A DNA stretch of 64,000 nt, taken from Zerene cesonia. Its lineage: Eukaryota > Arthropoda > Insecta > Lepidoptera > Pieridae. Below are positions 1 to 13,500 of the stretch, piece after piece. How positions within the stretch are numbered: the first letter of the stretch is position 1; each line of letters begins with the position of its first letter. A model generated the notes under the pieces. The model saw only the letters and a program-made list of their open reading frames with translations, had not been told where the DNA came from and did not search any database. The translations under genes were made by a program, and so were the position numbers. The DNA lies in contig NC_052122.1 of NCBI RefSeq assembly GCF_012273895.1, positions 6,944,001-7,008,000 on the forward strand. Reading direction: 5' to 3'.

Positions 1-1286
1 ATATAAAATTTTGAGTTTTAATATTTGACTAAGTCGCGCTGGCGCTGATTAAAAATAAAGAACTAACTCCCATTGTCTGTTCCAATAAAACGCCGGCGGT
101 GAATCTTGCACAGGATTCTTTAGACATCCTATTGTATACAGATCTCTACTGTCTATAGCGGGGAATAATAAATGATATGCTAAGAGGGGAACACGCTATG
201 TGTTCCCGATTATACAGTTTTCAATTCAAATGTAACATACAGAATACATTTTATTGTTTTTCCTTTCAAATTCCAGTTCATGCGTAACATTACAATATTA
301 ATGCCTCTTCAACATTTTGCGAAGCTCTTGAATGGTGGAAACAAAATAACTTAAGACATAGAATGTTAAAGAAAAACGATAATAAGGACAAAAACCTGTT
401 GTTTTGTATTGAGCTAACTTTATTTTTCGATTACGCCTCGTCATCTTTAACTTAATATACGCAAGATCTGGTCTACAAAGTCTATTATTAAAAACAAAGT
501 ACTTATAAAGAATAATTTGATATGTAAGTATATCAAAGAATTGGTCTCTGATCGTTCATGGTAGTTGGTTTCTATAAACGTTATTTATTTCGTATAGAGG
601 AATTCCTGTTTTATTTGACCTATCGTAAAACAAATACTACTACAACTAATACATTTTCAGATAACTTTCAGGTAATTTCGAGGAAACAGTCTTTACTCGT
701 GTAATTGACTGGGATCCTTGAACGTACGTTTCAACGTACAAATCACAATATAAATGAACATTATAGAACATTGTCTAGTAGGTCTCATATCGTAGCGTCG
801 TTTCATTGTTCGTGAGGACATTCCGTAAATTCCAGTTCAAAAATTACTTTTTATTTTTTATTTAGTTAATTTAATGCAATTGTTAATCTATATACTATCT
901 TCCATTTAGCTGAATTGTACACCATACGTAGTTTTCGCGTATATTTGCAAATTTCTTGTAGTTTCTATTAACAAATTTAACAGAAAATTGATAATAAAAA
1001 TATTGAGCTCGAAAATTTACGAATGTAAGTTTGATGCTTTTCAAAGTTTTAAAATGTTTGCCTAAATGAAACGAAAATTAAGGTCAGCAGGGGGTGCCCA
1101 TTTAATAGTAATCACTCACTAACGCCACCAACAGATTAGCGAGTCAATACGACGCATAGCGAACCGAAACCGAGCCATGTATTCGGGACTGAGGCAACTA
1201 TCTGACTTTAATCCTAGATGTTGTTGTGTGAATCATATCTCATCACATCTATACTTAACATTGTATGTTTTGTTGGTTCCTAACAG
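1..1286. other. upstream flank of apterous, no gene seen
   Basis: AT-rich flank with no long open frame and no recognised repeat. It may hold the apterous promoter or upstream untranslated exons. Two small points are visible: an inverted repeat GGGAACAC-gctat-GTGTTCCC around 187-207, and a CTCF-like word at 1084-1098. A pyrimidine-rich tract followed by AG at 1285-1286 could be the acceptor of the exon carrying the start codon, so the true transcription start may be further upstream or outside the window. Confidence 0.5.
1084..1098 (+). promoter_or_regulatory. CTCF-like motif upstream of apterous
   Basis: TCAGCAGGGGGTGCC matches 13 of 15 positions of the vertebrate-style CTCF consensus CCASYAGRKGGCRSY. 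It lies about 350 bp before the apterous start codon. Insect CTCF reads a related core, so an insulator or architectural site is possible, but a motif match alone is weak evidence. Confidence 0.25.
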
Positions 1287-1340
1287 GTTCCATCCATAAG
1301 GAATCCAGCCCTGATTCAATCAAGCAAAAACATAACAGCT

Positions 1341-1403
1341 ATGTCTGTCCCAAACTCCGTCGAAGAAGGAGTGATCCAAGGTGAAATGAGCCTTGTTATT
1401 TGA
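1341..1403 (+). other. upstream ORF in the apterous leader, 20 codons
   Basis: ATG at 1341 opens 20 codons ending at TGA 1401-1403, in the same frame as the apterous start at 1446. A donor-like CAAG|GTGAAA at 1380/1381 and an acceptor-like TTCAG at 1440 would remove 60 bases including the stop and fuse this ORF in frame to the apterous ORF. Unspliced, it is a simple uORF that could lower translation. No expression evidence is available here. Confidence 0.4.
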
Positions 1404-1445
1404 GACAAAGAGTCGTGTCCAGAAGGCAGGACGGGTTCAGAAACA

Positions 1446-1528
1446 ATGCTGAAGGAGCGGGAGAGCTCAGAGGGGTCACCCGCTACTCCTGACGAGTGCG
1501 CGGGGTGCGGGGGCAGGATACAGGACAG
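1446..1528 (+). CDS. ap: apterous exon 1, start and first LIM1 cysteine pair
   Basis: Encodes the acidic, serine-rich N-terminus beginning MLKERESSEG, then the first zinc pair CAGC of LIM1 and the start of GGRIQDR. The donor is ACAG|GTGAGA at 1528/1529, phase 2. The N-terminus is short compared with Drosophila Ap. Confidence 0.85.
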
Positions 1529-4500
1529 GTGAGATTGCCAATTCAGCTGTTAACTGTATAGTTATAAACTAAACTATTGAAAAAGCCATGAAATATTTAT
1601 GAAAGCGTACACAAATTATCAAACATGTTAATGGCAGAACAAAAATAGCTTGTTAACAATTAGCACAATGACAACGACTCTTATGGTATACCGTATTTTA
1701 ATTATCTTCTAGCGTGAATGTTGATTAAGGCTATATTGAGTTTAATTGTTTTAAGCTGAAAAAGTTTAATACAAAAAGTATCTACATTCTTAGCAATTAT
1801 TAATAGTGTTATCTTTTTGATCTTAGATCATTAACGCAATGGATACTTATAGGCTGTAGCGTCCTATTTCTGTTTCTTCAAATCAAGTAAACACTATGTT
1901 GTAAAATATATTTGAGGATACAATTTTGCTATTTTGAAATATATTTAATTAGACATTTGGAAATTTTGTGTAGGTATTACCTCCTCGCCGTGGACCGTCA
2001 GTGGCATGGTTCCTGTCTGCGCTGCTGTGAGTGTCGTTTGCCTCTGGACTCAGAATTAACTTGTTTCTCTCGAGATGGCAACATTTATTGCAAGGAAGAC
2101 TATTACAGGTAAAACTTCAATCTACCACTAATAATATTCTAGAACTATCCCTTAGAAGCAATCGAATGTTGCATTCAATGATATGTATCTATTGAAGATT
2201 TAGAATAACTTCAGCCATTTTTAAAGTTCCCAATCCTTTCATTATTTGTTAAAAAGTCGTCCGATACGTTTAAAATAAGACATAAGATTATCACTGATGT
2301 GATTTAAACAAAGGCATCTATTACGTAGACACTCATTGAATCCATCATTCATAATTCATTTGAAGAAAAGTCATTTTTTAGTATATTTAGGTGTTTGATA
2401 CAGGTAAGTCGTAAGTACCACTGATGCGGTTCGTGTGTGTGCCTCCGATATTGAGCGGTAGGCGAAACCTGTATTCCCCAGGCTCTGAGGTTTTCTGCAA
2501 CTGCGAACGTGTATTGCTAAAAGCGATTTTATTCAGAATCATTGTGGTCATATTAATTATTATGCTAGCGATATGATATTCCTTTAAATATAATGCATTT
2601 CAGGTATGAAATCCAAAAAGGGATTAAGTAAGTTTTAATTGATCTTTCGCGGAATATCATATAATGTGAGTACATTTATTTTGTAAAAGAGCCAATATTG
2701 GTTGGGAAACTACCAACATCAACTTACAGCTTTATTCAACGACAATGACACTCTCAATATCACATAACTACTATTCCTTAAAAATGAACATTATATTATT
2801 ATTTACATTATATTATCGAAGAAATATCCAATGAAAGTTCCCGCAAAGCTGCAGAATGAAATTCCTATCGCCAATGATAACAAGCGAATAGTGAAGATTA
2901 CGAAGCAGCTACATACGCTAGTGAGTTACACGCACATTGTTACAGTTGTCACGTGTCAACCCACGTAATTACAGCGAAGTGCGTTTATGCTGTCCGTCAG
3001 ACCGAACGCACTTGTGAGTTTCACACACCTGTCGAATCGAATACATTCTACATATGTTTTTTTACATGTGTCCCGCTACAGTTTACCAGGAAAATGATAA
3101 ACGTGATACTATTTTGCGCTCATGTATGTCATTTAAATGAATATTTTTAAGTGAACGGTCAATTACGCTAGATCATACCAATTATTCGAATTTTCGCTAC
3201 AAAGTTGTGTTGCTCGTGAAGGAATTGAATTTAAAAAGGAACAGTTTGTATTGAAAATACAATGTGAAGTTGCGCGTAAAAATGTATTTGAGCAATTCAT
3301 TATGTTTTAGTTTTACTTCCAGTACACCTTCCAGTTAGCAATAGCTGATGTTTTTGTTCCCTAAAACCTGAAGAAAAAATAAAACAGCAGACCTGCTTTA
3401 AATTTATGCTCATGTTATATATTTAATATGCATTAAATATTTCAATGAACAGCAGTTAAATCGACACATAAATTTCATTTTTATCTATATGTCGATATCT
3501 ATAAGTATATCTAGTAACAAAGCACAATATTTATCAACTGTCATCTATAGACCGATATAATAATTCACTGCTACATTTCTTGACACAACCAAACTCCGAA
3601 GCCTGCTATTAAACCATATGCCCATAACAATTTGAGGGCCAGTGATTGTTTACCAAATTATGTCAGGTTTAACCCCTAACGTCAACAGTGTCAAGAGATT
3701 CCATATGCCTTCATTGATGCATACGAACCCCAATGTTTAGTAGTCCGCCATCATTTCAATTGCGACACACCATAATTATAACAAACAAATACATTTATTT
3801 AGAATACCGAATACAAACTTTAACTTATGCAATAATAAATCGAAACAGTTAATCATTATGACAATTGATTAGTATGTAAGCGATAATTGTGTTATTTAGA
3901 AATCAAGGAAGAAAATAAAACTAAAGTCTTCATCATTTCAAAAATCAATGTGTTAATGAATTAATATGATAAATACTTATTCACATTAATTTATTAAATA
4001 CCTATAATTCATCAATAAAACCATAATACACAGTTAATTATAATATACTTCAATTTCTTTGTAAGTAGATATTAAAATTGATATCCAATAATTATGACGA
4101 TAATTTGGTACATTTTAGTGGAGGCAATTATAGCACTTATTATCACAACGGAGGTTCATTTGTTTCAGATTGTTCTGCGTCAAGCGGTGTGCGAGATGCG
4201 GTAATGGCATAACAGCCAATGAGCTGGTGATGAGAGCGAGGGACATGGTATACCACCTGACGTGCTTCACCTGCGTGGCCTGCGGCACCCTGCTGTCCAA
4301 GGGCGATGTGTTCGGCATGCGAGATGGCCTGGTGTACTGCAGGCCGCACTACGACAGCGCATGCTTGGACGAGTATTGTGATGAAGATATGAACATGTAC
4401 AGGTATAGCTGACTGACGAACAATATCGGCTTCTAATGAGCGCTGAGTGTAATTAAACACGAGGTTCAAACCATAATTATTGGATGCTATTCATTATTAT

Positions 4501-7500
4501 CCGGGTTGCTCATAATTAATTAAATTGTGTATTTGTTAAAACTGTTGTTACATATTTTCGCTAAACGCCATTTCCTGTGTAGGCATAAATGTGTCAGATA
4601 TAAATACATGATATATTTTATTAAGTTAGTATTATAAGTTACTAATAATAGTCAGCGATAACGGTAGTTGGAAAACAGTTACGTATTTTTCGTCATTGTG
4701 TTACGTCAGATTTATAAGGTCTGTTTTCAGTCGCTACCCTTTACAGTCGATGTATAATAAATATATGTTACACTAAACTTACTAACTAAATTAATACATA
4801 CGGAATTGTCTCTCCCTCTGTCGTACATCATGTATTTCTATTGCCGCTATAATTACAAAATATATTAAAACGGCTTAAGCCAAACGTCCATCAAACGCGA
4901 TTTTTACCGACTCGCTCGAACTTAGCCAGATTAATATTCTGTTGAGAGACTTCAAAGTAATAAAAAAAACCGTAGAATTAGTGTCAATACGTTGAATGCA
5001 TATATGTACTGCAGATGTCAAGAAATGCACAGCGAAGGCGATTCCCCATCGCAATACTACTCGGGAGGGCCAAGCCAAAAAGGACGCCCAAGGAAAAGAA
5101 AAGTCGCCCAAGGGTCTCCTGAAGACATGCAAGTACAAACGATGCGGATGGCGAGCACAGCATTAGGTAAGTAACATACCACCCACACAAGAAGGCTAAG
5201 CCCTGCGAATATATTTATACTGCGAATTTTTATTACAAAGACTTACTGTAATTAAAAACAGTTTATTAATTATATTTCTCGTCCAATCGAAAGCTTCTTT
5301 CGTAAAGCTTATTTGCTTCCCTCGTTTCATCTTAAATTCAAGACTTCGCCATTTATTTTCCTTTGAAATGTACTTCTTAGATGGTCGTGCAAGAAAGAAA
5401 GAAAAACAAGCCAATAAATAAATATTGCTATATGTGAATGACTTTGGGGAAATTTTCAGTTTTTGACAGCCGTTTAAAATTTATCAGAGAACTCAGAAGG
5501 GAAAACACGACGGGTTCCCCTCGATTCATCCCAGTCCGACCGTAATCACGACTAATGAATAGATGACGCGCTATCAAAAGTGATATCGTCTCTTTCCCGC
5601 TCGCTTTTTTCCACTCAGGTTAGAATGAGAAAAGTAGAGTCGAAAATGTTCAGACTGTTCTTGGGGTCGTTTGGATTATTCTTTGTAGCGTTGAAATACG
5701 AGGCACTCGTTGAGGTGAATTCAGGTTGTGTGACTTCTCGACCCCGATTAATCATTGCGAGCCTGAATGGACCACGGGACGTTACTTCGTTATAGCCAGT
5801 CTAGACGCAACGACAGCTGCACACCATGTCACTACGATGACTTTTTGTTGCATGAAGACGCGGTTCTACGTTTTGAATATTATGTATGGACTTGACACAG
5901 TTTTTAATTTTAAAAAGTTACGCGCACTCTTTTGATTTGTAACCTTTAAACTAGTTTTGGTCGACAACGTTTTGAGTGACTGATAATTAATGTTTTTAAT
6001 ACATGTAACGTCTTTCATGTACCTAGGAGTATCCTTAAAGTAGACATTACTATCGTCTCACTGAATATCGAACATAGAGCCGCTATTTTCAAATGCTGAT
6101 GCCAACGTTGCGCTTCTAAGATATAATATATTTGTAAACAAAAATAGCAATTATTAATTAATATCTACCTGTGGTAACCTTGTAACTCTGATATGTACAT
6201 AACGTATTAATATAATAAATAGGTAGTTTGCAAATTTGTATATTTGTGACGTTGGGCTCTGAATCTACTCAACCGTTTTTTATCAATTACAAAGCCATTG
6301 TCTATACAATATGCTTTTTCCATCTTTAGTCCCGGGTCAAAACCCGGGGCCAGCAGCTAGTTTACATATATTTGGATGACTGCGATTATATAAATACAAG
6401 TTCATATAAATATAACATAAAAAACATAGATAACGAAATGGCCCTATAGATACAGATGTTTTATATTTGCATAAAAGTGGGCAGATATTTTTCCCGCGCT
6501 ATGTTGACAAAACAACGTCAGAGAGGAGCGCGCGTGACAACGATAATGCAAACTAAAGACCCTTGAAAACTTTTCGTGCCCTATCAGTTATCGCACCATC
6601 ATTATGCTCATTTTGTTCCTTTGCTTGAAAAGCCAAACCCTATAGATATTAGCTGTATAGCCAAGGTTTTTCGATCAGCCTCATTAGCCATGCATATTCG
6701 AGCTGAAATAGTACACTTTTTGTTTCAGTACCACGCGTCCGCGATTGTACCGGATAATAAGCAGACTGTTAGTAATTTAATTTTTGGTAATACGTAATTT
6801 TCAATTGCGTTCCGCCAATAAACTTTTTAAAATGAATATATATAATACACACCAAAACGTAGAAACAACTTAAACGAACTCAACCTCTTTGCCTTCCCGT
6901 TAACAATTAATTATAAGAACATAACCGCAGACCTCCCACTAACTCACAAAATTTATTAATTAGGCCGTCACCTTCAAAAAAGCAGATGCACGTTGTATAT
7001 CACGCGAAACCGGCGCTGTAAAGCCGAAAATTTAATTAAAAAAATTTAATGAAATAGTGTAATAGAGCAAACGTTGCGTGGAGCTTCAAATGACATTCCC
7101 AGCTTTATCGTCCATCCGATCAATGAATAGGAACAGAAATTGTGTATTCCTTTTTAATGTATGGGCAAGTTAACTGTATACTTAAATACGATACTCATCG
7201 TGCCTTTGCCGAGGTCGGTTAAGATTAACTTTTGTCTTTTAAATTTAATGCACAGGTAGTAATTAATGGGTAGATAGCTTAACGTAAAACTCTTTTGTTT
7301 TTTGATTTTCGTACAAATTACGTTTACTAATTTCCCTATTTATTGATAATTTAATATGTATTTTAAACAAATTAGAACAAAATTTATACAAAAATACGTT
7401 ATTTAAATAAAAAAAGATATAGTATGTAAAAAAATAATACAACCTATAAAAATTATATTACAAAGTTTATTTTAATAACGTTATAAATGTAAAGAAAAAA

Positions 7501-10500
7501 GTTGTTTGTATGAAAAAGCAAGTTTAAATATAAGGTGCATTATATTTATAATTTAATTATCTTGAAACGGTGAAGGAAAACATCGTGAGGAAACCGGCAT
7601 GTCCGAGAATCAAAAGTTCGACGACATGTGACATCTGCCAATCCGCACTTGGCCAGCGTGGTGGATTGTGGCCTGGACCCTCATAGGAGGCCTGTGTCCC
7701 AGCAGTGGGAACATATATGGGCTGATGATGATGATGATGATGATTTTGAAGCTAGACTTGCACATTATAAATCTTTGTTAATTTAAATATGTACTTACGA
7801 AATGGGTTCCTTGAACAAGCTTCGAAATTTAATCCAGCCTTCATATAAATAACGTATTTTACAACTCAAATATTTTGTATAAATTTGAACTGAACGTAAA
7901 TTGGTAATCAAGTGTAATATCACCAGCAAAACAACAAAGAAAATTCTTATAAAATTTACAGAAATATTTTCTTGATATTAATTAATTTTATCGATAACGA
8001 GATCGGGAACAGATTATTGAAGATAACTTTTGTAAGAAATGAGAAAAAGTCATGAAAACTTTCCACTCATTAATAACGGTGTTGTTTTATTTCGACTTTT
8101 TGTACTGTGACGTCACTTTACTTGATTATTGTTGATATGAGTATGAAAAACTTCTTTTTGATTCCTTCCTTGCATATTTCTTGTCTATGGCACAGACTAA
8201 AAAAAAAGTTATAAATTTATATCTAATGTATGTTAAATTTCTTTCATTCTTTACAATCTGCGTTTTCATCATTATATTTATTTAGAGTTGTGATAACCAG
8301 TAACTGCCTGATCTAAAGACTTTGGTACTGCTAAGCTTTTTTATACGGGGGGTAACATCATGAGATTAAACGATATATACCTGAAAAATATCAATTTCTC
8401 AAACTAGCTATCTAAATAGTTTGTACGTGTTATAAAAGTCCGGTATTTTCTTGTTTACATTTATCTCGATAAACCTTCCACCCACAGTGCGTTAAGAATT
8501 AATGACACGTCTTAAAGAGCCGCCTAATACAAAAAGTGTATTCAATAACATCAATCGTTTGACTTTACAAAGATAGTTAAATGCCCAGTCACCTGTCGCG
8601 GCACAAAAACAACGTTTCCGTTACTTTCATTTTAACAAACTAATTAATAATTAGTTTTGTATATAGTAGATTAGTTGTAATTAATTGGATTATGCTCAGT
8701 TATTATAGCTTGTGAGTGTGATAAGTTATGTTTTATATACACGTTTGTGAATGCCGTCCACATGCGAGTGGAAGGCGAATATTTAATAATATTAGTAACG
8801 TAAGTAACGTCATTAAAATGTGTGTCAATGCTTATCGAAACAATACTTAATAGGACATCGCTCTTTATAGAAATAATTCTCTAATTCTGTATAATATTAT
8901 AGACTATTGTACGCACTGTTTTATCGATAATAATAAAAGCAGTATACATTTGAAACACGTAACATTGAGTCTGATTGATATATGCAAGTAAATAAAGATT
9001 GATACACATACATGATAAAATTTTGTTTCTATTTATAAGTGACTTGACGGACGGCTTTCGTTTCACATCAATAATTCTTTACAAGGTTTACCAAAAATTT
9101 ATTACACCTCGTGTCCTAAGTCATGGTTAGAAGCGGATGTAAATAAAATAAGCATCACAGCAGATATTACTAAAGTTAATAATAAAATGTTATGATAATA
9201 TAACATAAACCACTTATAGATAGAGGAATTTCACTTATTCATGCATGAAACGTCATTTGACTACATTGAAAAAAATATTTAATACGTTCTATAATCAAAA
9301 AATGTATGAAAAGACCACACAAACAAAATAACGTCACTCTCATTTCAGTATAGGATTTCGAAACTTTTAAGGCTACATTTTATAGACACGATATAACTAA
9401 TGAATATACAATTTATACACGCTGCATCTCTTCAACGAGACCGAATCATCGGGGCGCCTGTCGGCGCAATGAAACACGTATGCCTCTAGTGCTTCTTTAT
9501 TTTTTTTATAACCAGTCATTAATATCGAAGCCTTTACGACCGCGATGCTTTATTACTGGATTTTCGAGAGTAAAAAAGAACACTTTTACGTAAAGTCGGT
9601 AACATGTTAATTCGGCCCATAAAACGAAGCATCAACATCGACTCGTTTGAATCTAATTCGTCAATTTTATAGCGTGGATAACTGCTCTCGATAGCGACAT
9701 GTTATCTGAGTTCTTAAATCGACTGGTCTCGTAGAATTTATAATTGTTCATTATACATATAACTTGTTCTATGAATATATACTTATGTGGGTATTTATGG
9801 TTGATAATCTCTGTAAATCGATGGATTTTATGGTTTATGGTTAACATTTATTTCAAAGATTGGTTGTTTGAAAGGCATCTTCAGCAATAACAAAAACTGA
9901 AACCCTTTACTTTAATAATATTCTGAAAATATTATATGCATTTCTATTTGTTACATACTGAAGTTTAAATAAAAAAAAAATATATGTATTATATATAATA
10001 TATTTTATAATAAGGATATTTGTATGGTTAGCTTACTACGCGATGAGAATACCGACATTTTTATATCAATAATGTTAAATTTCCAAGCCTATTAGCCTAT
10101 ATATATATTTTAACAGTGATTAAATAAACAATAGATGATCGATCAGTTGTGGCTAAGCTAGCTAGTTAGGACTTGGAACTTAAATCCAAAAGCCGGGCTC
10201 CAACACCAGATGAACATGTAAGAAATAAATTGATTATTCAATTTATCTACATCACAACTAATCGAAATGGTGAAGGAAAATATCGCAAGGAAACCGAAAT
10301 GCCCATGGATTGAAAGTTCGGCGACACGTGACATCCGCCAACCATTTAACCCATTTGCCCATCATGGTGGATTATGGCCTAAACTCTTATAGGAGGCCTG
10401 TGGGACACAAGGGGAAAACATATGATTGGTGATGAATTCAAAGGCGAGCAATGTGTCTTTTAGAATTCCCTATGAATTACTTCAATAAGCCTCGAATAAG

Positions 10501-13500
10501 GTTGCCAAATCTAGCGTGTCGTCCGGCGCAGCCACATCCTATAAGTTTTTTCTTGGTGACAGGAAATTTAGATCGACGCTACAATTGTAGATCCGGTTGT
10601 GGTTAACTATTGCAGAGTCAATTGTAGACACCGAATTTTTTAAGACTTCAGAAAGCGCTTAACAGATTCAATAGACTGTATCAAAAAACTCTGCGCTCAA
10701 TTTTTTTTGTATCGGTTACTCCACAACACGAGTATTTCTGATCTTTCTGATTGTAAATACTCAAAACAAAATTTGATAGATTTTGAAACACTTCCTTATT
10801 AATATTGATTTCGAATGAATAAATTTATGAAATATGACATGTCATTCTGACGCAGTCCCAACAGAAGTTGATTACACATATCTTAGGTGCAGCGCTAATA
10901 GGCACCAACAAAATGGACTCGCTTAATTATTTAATAGCATTTTACAATTCAGATGCAAATTGATAAAACAAAAGCTGTCTAATGTTCGAATTCCCTTATC
11001 GATCCAACTTTTACTGACGAGGAACCTAACCATCACTTATATGCCTGTCAAAACAAATAGCACGAAATGATAAATGCGATGATAATTTGACACGTTCTTG
11101 ATTTCCGACGATACCACAAAACAATCGAGCTAAAAATACCATTTATTAAATGTTCTCCCCAACGAAATTGAAATCGTGATAGTAACGGATGACACGCTGC
11201 ACGCGGCCAACGACCAGCGATGCACGGAAATAATATTATTATTAGGAAATTAAATATGTTTAATTGAAGGCTATAATAGTATTTCAAGTGTCATTGTTCT
11301 GCCTGTTACCGATAAAAAGTTTAATCCGCCCTTCTCGGTGAAGCCGCAGAAAAGGAATTTAAAATAAATATTATTTAAATACGTTTGAAATAAACCATCA
11401 CACCATTACCACAAAATAAAGCGACCACTATCCGTGTTTATATTATGGCTATATTAAAAGCCGTATGCGATTGTTTCAAAGTAAAAAACATAAGAGTATT
11501 ATATGAAAAACAATAAAGAATGTAAGTTAACTTTACTCGTTCACCGTTATACGGTTATAAGATATTATTCACGATAATAAATAACCGAGAAAATCTCGAG
11601 CATCTGTAATAAACACATCAACATAGCACTTAAACCTTGTTCAATGAATAACACTGGACTGCAAAAATATTTTCTTTTCTGTATCATTTGTAGTTAGTTT
11701 ATGGATTCGATTGCATGGTTTTTAGGTATAATATTATAAGGCTTTTATTAGCATGTGTGTGTGTGTATGGATTTTTGGCACCTAACTTTTAATATAATAA
11801 TATCATTAATATATGTTTTAATGGTATATTAGTTTTTGAGTTTATCCGATACATACAGATATACAAATACAAATATTAGTGCATTAGAGTTGCAATTATA
11901 ATATTAAAATTAAATTAATCAAGACTCCTTCAAGTCAAGTTCAAGTCGTACTAACAAAAATAGTAGAAGAGAAAAATAATAAATTGGCGGGCGTTGTCAC
12001 TCGTATCTATTTAGTGAAGACCCATGTCATCAAGTGGGGTATGGGGCAGTTGGTGTTCACCTGTTTACTGAACCATTAATTCTGATAAACTAAATATTTA
12101 TGGACAAGTAGGTGATCAGCCTTCTGTGTCCTGCCAGACCGAGACATTTTATTTGTGTTCCCACCGGGAGTTGAACCCGAGACTCCTCGATTCTACTTTT
12201 ATCAACCACTGTATCAAGGAAGCGGTCAATTGTATATATTTGATTTTGGTAAAATAAATTCTCAATGTTAAACCGATCATAGTCTATGTACAACGGAAAA
12301 AATAACCTTCCTATTAAAGAGTTTAATATTGTGAGTTTTTATTGAAATAAATAAAGAAGGGATTTCAGGCTATTGGAGAAGAACGATTATCCGTTTATTT
12401 ACCCACTAAAGTTCAACACAGAACACTGTTATTTACCGATCGGAGCATAAGTAAACAATATCTCAACTAGTTGCTTAAATTAATTGTAAGCCATATGATT
12501 GTAATATTCATTATACTTTATGTACGTAAATATCTATTATTTTGTTAAATGAAACTAAATATTACAAGACATTAATACGCTTAGGTTTATTTAATCATTG
12601 ATTACTTTATGGCACTATTTTCGTTGTTTGAATTCTTCTACTAACGATGTATATCCAAAAATACAAGCGATTTCCTCGATACTACATAATACAAATAAAT
12701 TGCAAACTTTATAATCGATGCTGTATAATTTATGTGCATTACATTTAATGTATTACTTGGAATTTGATATTAACACATTATTCATATGGAAGCATTGAAA
12801 ACGGAGCTTTTTATACATAAGTTGAAGTCGTATGGTCCCCAGAGACCTCTATTTGACAACTTTCCGTTGTGGACATCAGAAGCACTGGACTTTATATATT
12901 TTTTTTATCGTAGATATATTACACCGTGGAGATCTGTCCTCTTCTATGGAGTCCTTGGCCTACGACTCATCAGTGGCCTCTCCGGGGAGCGTGACCAGCC
13001 ACACGCAGCGCACCAAGCGCATGCGCACAAGCTTCAAGCATCACCAACTGCGCACGATGAAATCGTATTTCGCAATCAACCAGAATCCTGACGCTAAGGA
13101 CTTGAAACAGTTGGCACAAAAGACGGGATTATCTAAACGAGTGTTGCAGGTAAATTGCCTTTTTTATTGTCTTTTAGTATAGGTACTACTGCTTTTAAAA
13201 TTAATCTATGGGTGAATTTAAATATTAAAATATTAATATTATTACGCCTCATAATTAAAGCACTTTTCGTTTATCAGGTATGGTTCCAGAACGCTCGCGC
13301 AAAGTGGCGTCGGAATATGATGAGACAAGAAACGTCCGCTCATGGTCAGATAACCACAAATGGAAATGGGAGTCACGTCAATGGCAATTTAGTGACCGGC
13401 TCCGTCCCACCCCCCAACGTTGGCCCAATGATGATACCAGAACCACTCCAGTCGATCGAAGACTTACGGGTCCATACACCGCATCCCATGGCTTTCAATG

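Larger units (their letters stand above)
5167..12913 (+). other. apterous intron 4 (7.7 kb), with repeat insertions
   Basis: This long intron separates the LIM half from the homeodomain half of apterous. It carries at least four mobile-element copies (6222-6361, 7564-7743, 10143-10437, 11990-12245), with long unassigned AT-rich stretches between them. Large introns of developmental regulators often hold enhancers, but none can be named from this sequence alone. Confidence 0.6.

Noticed and set aside
4115..4469. Minus-strand open frames of 67 and 108 codons over apterous exon 3
   Set aside because: They are antisense shadows of the LIM2 exon, whose zinc ligands and splice sites fix the + strand.
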